A DNA stretch of 11,779 bases. Origin: Dehalococcoidia bacterium UBA1152 (GTDB lineage Bacteria > Chloroflexota > Dehalococcoidia > Lucifugimonadales > UBA2962). The stretch's first letter is position 1, and every line of letters begins with the position of its first letter. The stretch lies in assembly GCA_002311285.1 (NCBI GenBank), contig DBZU01000041.1, forward strand, positions 479-12,257, in the 5' to 3' direction. The notes beneath the pieces are model-generated. The model searched no databases. It was not told the origin of the DNA and saw only the letters and a program-made list of their open reading frames with translations. A program made the translations under genes and the position numbers. Positions 5,773 to 11,779 of the stretch are shown piece by piece.

Positions 5773-7203
5773 ATGTTGATTACCGTAACATTCGGATACA
5801 TGTTAGTACAACTCTCTAGCCTGCCTGTAGCGATAGCAATACCCACGTTAGCTACGCAATTTAATGTTAGTGTCGAAGAAGTAGCCTTAATGGTTGTAGT
5901 TTATTTAGCAACCTTAGGAAGTTTCGTGTTACTGGCTGCCCGTATTGGTGATTACATAGGACACAATAAAGTGTTCTTGTTTGGTTTAATAACCCTAACG
6001 GTGGCTTCCGGTGTTATCTGCACAGCAAATGATCTATGGCAAATAATCGGGTACCGTGCTGTAGCAGGACTCGGTTCAGCAATGATCATGGGTAACGCAA
6101 ACGCAATGATTGCTGCAACTTTTCCGCCAGACCAAAGGGGGCGAGCGTTTGGGGTGCTGATAATCGGAGCTAGATTCGGCACATTCTTTGGACTAGCTCT
6201 ATTTGGAGTAATGTTGCAGTTTATCGGATGGAGGCCAGTTTTTGCCACTTTCATTCCTCTTGGAATTATTGCGATATGGTTGGCCTTTAATTTAATTAGA
6301 TTTGACGCCTTAACCTCCCACAATCATGAATTAAAGAAAACTAGCATCGGAATCGATTGGATAGGCGCAATTTTACTGGCCAGCGGAGCAATAGTGCTGA
6401 TTCTTGGAGGCAACCACTTGCATCAAGGAGATAGCTCGTTTACAAGTTCCGATGGCCTTAGGTATCACGTCCCGATGCACATAGTCGGGCTTATTTTAAT
6501 TGTAACTTTTGTTTTTTTTGAAAGGATGGCTAAAAATCCTGTTATCAATCTAAGTCATTTTAAAAATCGTGCATTTTCATCATCTTTATTTACAAACACT
6601 ACATATCACTTTTCTATGTTAGGAGTTTTTACTCTCATTCCTATATTGGTTGAACAAGGTTTTGGGAAATCTCCGTTGTGGGTGACAGTGGTTTTAGTTC
6701 CCAGCCAAGCTTTAGGTCTTTTTGTCCCTTTAATTGCAGGATCAATCTACGATAAATACAAACCCGAATGGCTAAGACCAATCACACTTGTCTCCATAGC
6801 TATTGGATTCTTAACAATAGGCCTAGTCGTAAATCACGTACCATTCTGGGCCCTGCCGTTACTAATGTTTATAATTTCTATTGGTACGAACATGTTTAAC
6901 CCAATAAATAATGCCACAGTAATGAATTCATTAACTGTAGAACATAGAGGTACGGCTTCCGGCATGCTTGAAACGACGCGCGAACTAGGTCATGCATTGG
7001 GAGCAACAGCTGCAGCTGGAACCTTAGCTCTGATGATGCCAAGCAAGCTTGGCTTTTTGACTCGTGAGATAATACAAAGCTCATACATGGATGGTTTTCA
7101 AATCGCAGCGTTCATGGTCGCTGGTGTACTAATTTTTGGATCAATAGTGGCCAGTTTCCATCCAAAAAGTGGTCTAGAAAAAATAGCTGCGGTAGAAGAT
7201 TAA
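5773..7203 (+). CDS. MFS transporter, DHA2 (EmrB/QacA-like) family, about 14 helices
   Basis: A 476-aa protein with the size and helix pattern of the 14-TM DHA2 drug:proton antiporters. Motif A is ARIGDYIGHNKVF (56-68). Motif B is YRAVAGLGSAMIMGNAN with Arg95, the residue linked to proton coupling. Helix 5 reads GARFGTFFGLALFG and lacks the Pro of the antiporter motif C (GPxxGG), so classical drug-antiport activity is uncertain. GIDWIGAILLASGAIVLILGG (broken by positions 350-370 or so) matches the segment entering helix 7, and RGTASGMLETTRELGHALG is the usual late conserved region. Started at ATG 5773, the first helix begins immediately with no cytoplasmic tail, and no Shine-Dalgarno is visible; the frame stays open upstream, so the true start may be earlier. 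It ends 15 bp from the convergent YhfX gene. No regulator gene is adjacent. Confidence 0.87.
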   Translation: MLITVTFGYMLVQLSSLPVAIAIPTLATQFNVSVEEVALMVVVYLATLGSFVLLAARIGDYIGHNKVFLFGLITLTVASGVICTANDLWQIIGYRAVAGLGSAMIMGNANAMIAATFPPDQRGRAFGVLIIGARFGTFFGLALFGVMLQFIGWRPVFATFIPLGIIAIWLAFNLIRFDALTSHNHELKKTSIGIDWIGAILLASGAIVLILGGNHLHQGDSSFTSSDGLRYHVPMHIVGLILIVTFVFFERMAKNPVINLSHFKNRAFSSSLFTNTTYHFSMLGVFTLIPILVEQGFGKSPLWVTVVLVPSQALGLFVPLIAGSIYDKYKPEWLRPITLVSIAIGFLTIGLVVNHVPFWALPLLMFIISIGTNMFNPINNATVMNSLTVEHRGTASGMLETTRELGHALGATAAAGTLALMMPSKLGFLTREIIQSSYMDGFQIAAFMVAGVLIFGSIVASFHPKSGLEKIAAVED

Positions 7204-7218
7204 ATTTACTAAATACTA

Positions 7219-8418
7219 TTAAAGTTGAATTAAATTGTTTGATCTATCATATATGGCTTGAACCTGGATATTACCAGACTTGATACCGGAAACTGTTGCA
7301 ATGTGAGCGGAGCGAGTCATAAACACCTGAGGTCTAAAGAAATAAACAGCAGTATCCCCGGGCTTGACTTTTTTTGAATTGGTAGGATATAGCCAAGCAT
7401 AATAATCCATCCATTGCGGAATGGGTGCCTCTGCATCTACTTCATTGTCCAGTATTGTATCTGACCTATCTCCAACAAAAGCTTTCTTTATACTCATCAT
7501 CTCGTGACCCGCTCCATCAGCATAAAAACCTCCTCCTAATACTTGAGCCGTTTTACCAGCCCAATGAGAAACTTCAGTTACATACACCTGAGCAGGTGTG
7601 CCGACGTCAGTTCCATATATTTGCTGCATTGCCATTCCCCAAATGGCACTGCCCGGTTCCGCGTCTGTAGCTCCATACGAAGCTATAACTTCCATGCTTT
7701 CACAAGACGAGCTACCCGGAGCATTGATATGTTTAATATCTATGCCAAGCTTCGAGTCTAATAATTCGGCTGCTTTGATAATAGTATGTAAATTCGAGCT
7801 TGCGTTAATTGTACGTTCTTCAAAGTCGTACAAAGCACAAGGAAAGCCTGTCACTCCAACCACATTGAGGTTATCCAGACTTGATATGAAATCAGCTGTT
7901 TTTAGCACATCCTCAATCAGAATCCCTCCTTCTTGTGCAGGATATGCCATGTCATCCTTATCAATTACTTTTAATATAATGTCCTGCTTAACATTCAGGT
8001 CGTTAGCTGCCTCAGATATGAAACGCGCATGCTCCTTATGATGGACTGTCCATATCTCCGGTTTCATTTTTAGTGTTTCTTTCATCCTGTTTCTTGGAAT
8101 TTGAGATAAATGACCAACATGACCAACTGTACAATTTTGTTTATTGAGCAAATAAGCACACTCTATATCTACAGCAACAAACGCTTCGAATCCCGATTTA
8201 ACAATAGTTTTAATCAAAGATGGATTGCGGTTAATCTGTTTGGTCATTACATATGTTCTTAGGCCAAGCCGGGCAGCACATTCATATATTTCACGGGCGT
8301 TACTTTCAACCACATCTAAGTCAACAACATAACAATCACTTGGGATGTTCCCATTACGATGTAGTTCCGTCGCTGCAATTACTAAATTTGGATTTTGTTC
8401 TTTAATTATGTTAAGCAT
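7219..8418 (-). CDS. yhfX: YhfX-family PLP-dependent enzyme (alanine-racemase-like N-terminal fold)
   Basis: A 399-aa protein that aligns along its whole length with my recollection of E. coli YhfX (about 387 aa). Shared landmarks are QNPNLVIAA near the N-terminus, YVVDLDVVESNA (30-41), MTKQINRNP (58-66) with Lys60 as the expected PLP Schiff-base lysine, FEAFVAVD, GHLSQIP, FPCALYDF (192-199), NLHTIIKA, INAPGSSSCES (231-241), YGATDAEPGSA, and FRPQVFMTRSAHIATVSGI near the end. The fold is the type III PLP barrel of alanine racemase and D-threonine aldolase. The reaction is not established; amino-acid racemisation or a related carbanion reaction is expected. It is cytoplasmic. ATG at 8418 has AAGG nine bases before it. 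The other genes of the E. coli yhf cluster are absent here. It is divergent from the SnoaL-like gene by 69 bp and convergent with the DHA2 transporter. Confidence 0.85.
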   Translation of the reverse strand: MLNIIKEQNPNLVIAATELHRNGNIPSDCYVVDLDVVESNAREIYECAARLGLRTYVMTKQINRNPSLIKTIVKSGFEAFVAVDIECAYLLNKQNCTVGHVGHLSQIPRNRMKETLKMKPEIWTVHHKEHARFISEAANDLNVKQDIILKVIDKDDMAYPAQEGGILIEDVLKTADFISSLDNLNVVGVTGFPCALYDFEERTINASSNLHTIIKAAELLDSKLGIDIKHINAPGSSSCESMEVIASYGATDAEPGSAIWGMAMQQIYGTDVGTPAQVYVTEVSHWAGKTAQVLGGGFYADGAGHEMMSIKKAFVGDRSDTILDNEVDAEAPIPQWMDYYAWLYPTNSKKVKPGDTAVYFFRPQVFMTRSAHIATVSGIKSGNIQVQAIYDRSNNLIQL

Positions 8419-8487
8419 AGGGTATGACCTTTTATAATTTATCCATAAACTGTTAAGTCAATAAGTAATTTATTTACGGAGAACGCA
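8419..8487. promoter_or_regulatory. Divergent control region between yhfX-like and SnoaL-like genes
   Basis: This 69-bp AT-rich gap must serve both directions. On the plus strand a perfect TATAAT (8433-8438) lies 50 bp before the ATG at 8488, but no good -35 is at 16-18 bp. On the minus strand TTGACT (8461-8456) and TATAAA (8436-8431) are 19 bp apart, which would start transcription only a few bases before the YhfX ATG and leave out its Shine-Dalgarno. Neither promoter is convincing. A shared regulator site would fit the layout, but no clear dyad was seen. Confidence 0.35.
8478..8482 (+). promoter_or_regulatory. Ribosome binding site of the SnoaL-like gene
   Basis: GGAGA within ACGGAGAAC lies five bases before the ATG at 8488. 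It supports this start for the first gene of the plus-strand cluster. Confidence 0.75.
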
Positions 8488-8889
8488 ATGTTATCACCCG
8501 ATGATATAAGAATCATAAACGAAAACTATAGGCAAGATTTTAATAGGCATGATGCAGATGCTTTACAAAATTATTATGCTGAATCAGTTGTATGGACTAA
8601 TTCTAACGTAGAAGGCGAAGTTACCGACTCTAAAGAGGTTGCCAAACAGTATGCTGCATTTTTTGAAGCTTTTCCCGACGTTTATTGCGAATTCCTTGAT
8701 GATTTTTCTGAGAATTTTCACAACGCACACCGGTGGCGGATGACAGCAACAAATACAAACAAAAACGGGGAAATTAATAACATAGAGATAGAAGGCTTCT
8801 CGATGCTGATTGTAGATGAGAACGGTAAGATTATAAGAGATCACACGTATTTTGATGTTAATAACCTTAATGCTCAATTAGGAACATAG
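8488..8889 (+). CDS. SnoaL-like / NTF2-fold protein
   Basis: A 133-aa protein with the order of elements seen in SnoaL-like NTF2-fold proteins. It has an N-terminal helix IRIINENYRQDFNRHDADAL, then a YYAESVVWTN strand, then a KEVAKQYAAFFEAFPDVYCE helix-strand. RWRMTATN, IEIEGFSMLIVDENGKI and RDHTYFDVNNL follow as the cone-forming strands. The fold makes a small hydrophobic pocket used by cyclases, isomerases, hydrolases or purely for binding, so the reaction cannot be assigned. It has no signal peptide and should be cytosolic. The start is supported by a good Shine-Dalgarno. Its stop is one base before the TTG start of the PGI-like gene, implying translational coupling and a joint role or at least matched expression. 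It appears to be the first gene of a three-gene operon. Confidence 0.82.
   Translation: MLSPDDIRIINENYRQDFNRHDADALQNYYAESVVWTNSNVEGEVTDSKEVAKQYAAFFEAFPDVYCEFLDDFSENFHNAHRWRMTATNTNKNGEINNIEIEGFSMLIVDENGKIIRDHTYFDVNNLNAQLGT
8880..8884 (+). promoter_or_regulatory. Ribosome binding site deciding the TTG start of the PGI-like gene
   Basis: AGGAA overlaps the end of the SnoaL-like frame and lies six bases before TTG 8891. The first in-frame ATG is at codon 51, inside a conserved segment. TTG is therefore the best-supported start. Confidence 0.65.
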
Positions 8890-8890
8890 T

Positions 8891-10495
8891 TTGTCATCTG
8901 AATTCAATATAGAGGCTCATGTCGCTGAACTTGATGCAGAATCTACGATAAGTCGTTTATGGAAACGTGATCATACGCTATGGCAGGCCACAGACGATGA
9001 AATTAATGAACGCCTCGGTTGGCTGACAGCCACTTCATACATGAAGACAAAACTCGATGATATTGAAGATTTTGTTGGTGAAATTAAATCAGAAAATATT
9101 AAATATTTTGTTCTATTAGGTATGGGAGGAAGTAGCAGAGCAGCTAAAGTTATTCATCGAACGAGTGGGGCCAATATTGGTTTTCCGAATATGGTTCCTC
9201 TTGAATCCACAGTTCCTTCAACGATTGGAAAAACATTAAAGGAAATTGATATAAAAAATACTTTAGTTATAGTTGCGTCCAAATCAGGGAATACCATAGA
9301 GCCACTGTTAACCCATGAGCTGTTCAAAAGTGAAATTACCAGTGTTCTTGGTTATGAAAAAGCGATGCAACGCTTTGTGGCAATTACGGATGAAGGCTCT
9401 CCTCTGCATCAGCTCGCTGTAAAGGAAAAGTTCAGAAAAGTTTTTTTAAATCCTAAAGACATAGGTGGCAGGTTTTCAGGTATTACATATTTTGGCCTGG
9501 TTCCCGCTGCATTGTTAGGCGTCAATATTCATGCCATGATTGAGACTGGTGAATATATGCGGTCTTTGTGCGCCCCGGATAAACCAGCTAATGAAAATCC
9601 TGGTGCCATTCTTGGAGCCACAATAGGCTATCTGGCGAAGTTCGGAAAGGATAAACTCACTCTAATAACATCCCCTTCGGTATTTGGCTACGGATTGTGG
9701 GTAGTACAGTTAATTGCAGAAAGTCTCGGCAAATCAGGGAAAGGGGTAATCCCTATAGCAGGCGAGCCTTTAATGCCCCCAAAATACTACGGAGACGACA
9801 GGTTGTTCGTATACCTTAGATCAGATACTGATGAAAACAACGAGACTGATAAAAGTATCGCTGATATCAGAAGTCAGGGCCATCCGGTGACCACAATTAA
9901 CATGTCAGATATAAATTCTTTTGGCGCTGAACTATTCAGATGGGAGGTGGCAATTTCTGTGGCAGCTTCAATATTGCAAGTCAATCCATTTAATCAGCCA
10001 GATGTCCAGCTCTCTAAAAATAGTACGAGCAAAATCCTTGCCAAACTGTCATCCGGTAAATTAATTACTGATGTTCCGTCGGACTCTATTAGCAAACTTA
10101 ATGAATATTTAAAATCAAGCAGACCAGATGACTATTTTGGATTACTAGCCTACCTGCCGCACAATAGAAGTATTAATAGAGCTTTAAGAGGCATGAGGGA
10201 AAAAGTCGTGAGCAAATATAAAATTGCCACAACTTTAGGACACGGACCAAGCTATCTTCACTCAACAGGTCAATTACATAAAGGCGGCCCGAACTCTGGT
10301 ATTTTTCTTATGTTAACTGCCCCTCATGAAAATGATATATCAATTCCCAATAAATCATACACATTCGGACAAGTAACTGACGCAGACGCAATGGGAGATT
10401 TACAAACGTTAAAGGAATTAAACAGGCGCGTCGTTCATATCAAGCTTCCCGATGACTCTGCAAGTTCAATATCGAGTCTGGTAGAGAAAATATAG
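8891..10495 (+). CDS. Phosphoglucose-isomerase/SIS enzyme of the transaldolase-PGI fusion type, free-standing
   Basis: A 534-aa protein corresponding to the C-terminal (glucose-6-phosphate isomerase) part of bifunctional transaldolase/PGI proteins, without the transaldolase part. Family landmarks in order are RLWKRDHTLWQA (22-33), RLGWLTATSYM, VLLGMGGSSRAAKV (74-87, phosphate loop), VASKSGNTIEP (128-138, second SIS phosphate site), GGRFSGITYFGLVPAAL (192-208), QLIAESLGK (273-281, with the expected catalytic Glu277), NPFNQPDVQLSK (365-376), GPSYLHSTGQLHKGG (452-466), and TFGQVTDADAMGDL. All core motifs appear intact, so glucose-6-phosphate/fructose-6-phosphate isomerisation is likely, though a related sugar phosphate is possible. 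It is cytoplasmic. The start is TTG at 8891, with AGGAA (8880-8884) six bases upstream inside the previous gene's last codons. It is the second gene of the cluster, with 34 bp to the hydrolase. Confidence 0.87.
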   Translation: MSSEFNIEAHVAELDAESTISRLWKRDHTLWQATDDEINERLGWLTATSYMKTKLDDIEDFVGEIKSENIKYFVLLGMGGSSRAAKVIHRTSGANIGFPNMVPLESTVPSTIGKTLKEIDIKNTLVIVASKSGNTIEPLLTHELFKSEITSVLGYEKAMQRFVAITDEGSPLHQLAVKEKFRKVFLNPKDIGGRFSGITYFGLVPAALLGVNIHAMIETGEYMRSLCAPDKPANENPGAILGATIGYLAKFGKDKLTLITSPSVFGYGLWVVQLIAESLGKSGKGVIPIAGEPLMPPKYYGDDRLFVYLRSDTDENNETDKSIADIRSQGHPVTTINMSDINSFGAELFRWEVAISVAASILQVNPFNQPDVQLSKNSTSKILAKLSSGKLITDVPSDSISKLNEYLKSSRPDDYFGLLAYLPHNRSINRALRGMREKVVSKYKIATTLGHGPSYLHSTGQLHKGGPNSGIFLMLTAPHENDISIPNKSYTFGQVTDADAMGDLQTLKELNRRVVHIKLPDDSASSISSLVEKI

Positions 10496-10529
10496 TAGTA
10501 TGTTTCTCAATTAAAATGGGTGAATCATT

Positions 10530-11779
10530 ATGAGCAGAGAATTTTTTAAACCAGACGGTATCAGAATTGAATACGACGTTGGAACAGTCATGTCAGATGG
10601 TATTAGGCTGTCATCTGACATATATTTCCCTTCAAAAACAGACCCTGGTCCATACCCAACTATATTGTATCGAACTCCCTACAGTAATCAGATGGATTAC
10701 TTAATCGAACGTGGAACATATTTCTCACAACATGGGTATGTCGTAGTATGCCAAGATGTACGAGGAAGGCATGATTCAGGAGGGGAATTTATAAGGTGGA
10801 AGCATGAATTCAATGATGGAAATGAAACCATTGAATGGATTGGCAGCCAAGAGTGGTGCGATGGAAACGTGGGAATGGCTGGTCCTTCTTATCTCGGTTA
10901 CGTGCAATGGCAAGCTGCTTCCATGGGAAGTAACTACCTCAAGTGCATAGCTCCTGCTGTAATGAGCGGAGATCTGCATGAATCTCCACATTATCAAGGA
11001 GGAGCTTTTCAGTTGGCATTAAACACAACCTGGTCATTTACAACTGACGGTAAAACTATGCAGACAATTGATGATTATGACTGGGAACGACTGTTTTATC
11101 ATCTGCCAATCAAGGAAATTCCATCCGCCGCAGGTAGAAATATTCCTGATTTCGTTGAATGGATAGATAATCCTGATTTTGGTGATTATTGGCACAAAAT
11201 AAATGTAATAAACAAACTAGAATCAGTTAAGGTGCCATGCCTTCATATAGGAGGTTGGTATGATCTATACCCGCAAGGCACGCTAAACCTATTTAAACGG
11301 ATGCAAAATCACGGTGGTTCTAAACTTGCTCGTGAAAACCAATATGTAGTAATCGGTCCATGGATCCATAACGCGAGTGATACGACTATGGCTGGTGATA
11401 TCGACTTTGGAGTTGATTCAGTGCTAGATCTCAAAGAAATAGAACTTTCCTGGTTTGATAAATGGCTAAAAAATCAACCAACCAGTTTTAATCAATCTGC
11501 ACCTATTAAAATGTTTGTGATGGGCAGGAACGAGTGGCGCAATGAAGAAGAATGGCCGCCTAAAGGCATAACAATCACCCCTATGTATCTACGCAGTGAA
11601 GGCCGTTCCAATTCGGCATCCGGCGACGGATTGTTATCATTCGATAAACCAGGCAAAGAATTGGCTGATTGTTTTACCTACAACCCTATGTTCCCAGTTC
11701 CAACCAAAGGTGGGGGCAATTGTTGTTCTCCACACATAGTGAATTGGGGAGCATTCGATCAAAGAGAAATAGAGGCCAG
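10530..11779 (+). CDS. CocE/NonD-family alpha/beta hydrolase (3'-truncated by window edge)
   Basis: The first 416 residues of a hydrolase resembling bacterial cocaine esterase and X-Pro dipeptidyl-peptidase (S15) relatives, whose family length is about 550-650 aa. After VMSDGIRLSSDIYFP, the TILYRTPY segment (44-51) carries the Tyr that helps form the oxyanion hole in CocE. The catalytic triad is visible: Ser120 in GPSYLGY, Asp245 in GGWYDLY and His280 in GPWIHNAS. QDVRGRHDSGGEF (75-87) is also characteristic. The jelly-roll domain begins near residue 320, and PVPTKGGG with AFDQREIEA is the usual boundary before it continues beyond the window. The enzyme cleaves esters or amides; the substrate is unknown. 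There is no signal peptide, so it is cytoplasmic. ATG at 10530 has only a weak GGGTG upstream. It is third in the SnoaL-PGI cluster. Confidence 0.93.
   Translation, partial: MSREFFKPDGIRIEYDVGTVMSDGIRLSSDIYFPSKTDPGPYPTILYRTPYSNQMDYLIERGTYFSQHGYVVVCQDVRGRHDSGGEFIRWKHEFNDGNETIEWIGSQEWCDGNVGMAGPSYLGYVQWQAASMGSNYLKCIAPAVMSGDLHESPHYQGGAFQLALNTTWSFTTDGKTMQTIDDYDWERLFYHLPIKEIPSAAGRNIPDFVEWIDNPDFGDYWHKINVINKLESVKVPCLHIGGWYDLYPQGTLNLFKRMQNHGGSKLARENQYVVIGPWIHNASDTTMAGDIDFGVDSVLDLKEIELSWFDKWLKNQPTSFNQSAPIKMFVMGRNEWRNEEEWPPKGITITPMYLRSEGRSNSASGDGLLSFDKPGKELADCFTYNPMFPVPTKGGGNCCSPHIVNWGAFDQREIEA

Noticed and set aside
7598..8041. 147-codon open frame on the plus strand opposite the YhfX gene.
   Set aside because: It is fully antisense to a well-supported enzyme, its translation resembles no family, and it has no ribosome site; it is a shadow frame.
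8431..8461. TTGACT-19-TATAAA on the minus strand as the YhfX promoter.
   Set aside because: Spacing is long and the predicted start would remove the gene's Shine-Dalgarno, so the two signals conflict.
8584..8877. 97-codon minus-strand frame opposite the SnoaL-like gene.
   Set aside because: The translation is Ile/Val/Cys-rich with no recognisable domain and lies wholly inside a confident gene.

Overview
The window looks like an AT-rich bacterial chromosome segment (G+C near 40% by eye), densely packed with metabolic and transport genes. No phage, transposase, CRISPR or toxin genes are visible. The tRNA gene does not encode its CCA tail. The Pro-Thr linker in the lipoprotein, the phosphoglucose-isomerase module of the transaldolase-fusion type, the GYD protein, the CocE hydrolase and the paired DadA-like oxidoreductases together suggest a free-living Chloroflexota-type heterotroph (SAR202/Dehalococcoidia-like). 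That placement is an inference from gene style, not from a marker gene.

Layout. Positions 1-4120 are all on the minus strand. They hold, in transcription order, a small GYD-domain protein (4120-3800), a Kelch-repeat lipoprotein (3612-1939), a complete DadA-like FAD oxidoreductase (1920-664), and a second DadA-like paralogue (551 to the window edge) about 70% identical to the first. The lipoprotein and first oxidoreductase are 18 bp apart and probably co-transcribed. The 112-bp gap at 552-663 holds no recognised element.

Positions 4121-4264 form a divergent control region with a plausible sigma-70-type promoter for the GYD gene and, on the other strand, a 13-codon ORF with a strong Shine-Dalgarno directly before a Fsr-like MFS transporter (4265-5533). 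A tRNA-Ser(GCT) lies on the minus strand at 5555-5644. A DHA2-type MFS transporter follows (5773-7203); its true start may lie upstream at a non-ATG codon. Convergent to it is a YhfX-family PLP enzyme (8418-7219).

A 69-bp divergent region (8419-8487) separates YhfX from a tight plus-strand cluster: a SnoaL/NTF2-like protein (8488-8889), then after one base a TTG-initiated PGI/SIS enzyme matching the C-terminal half of transaldolase-PGI fusions (8891-10495), then a CocE/NonD-type serine hydrolase (10530 to the window end).

Functionally, two D-amino-acid-dehydrogenase-like enzymes and a racemase-fold PLP enzyme suggest amino-acid scavenging, while the PGI-like and CocE-like enzymes suggest handling of sugar phosphates and esters or amides. 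I see no single pathway that joins them. No clearly new defence or mobile system is visible; the items most worth checking are regulatory and architectural: the leader ORF, the promoter-proximal 17-bp repeats, the unusual start, the PGI module without transaldolase, and the exact 51-bp repeat at the window edge.
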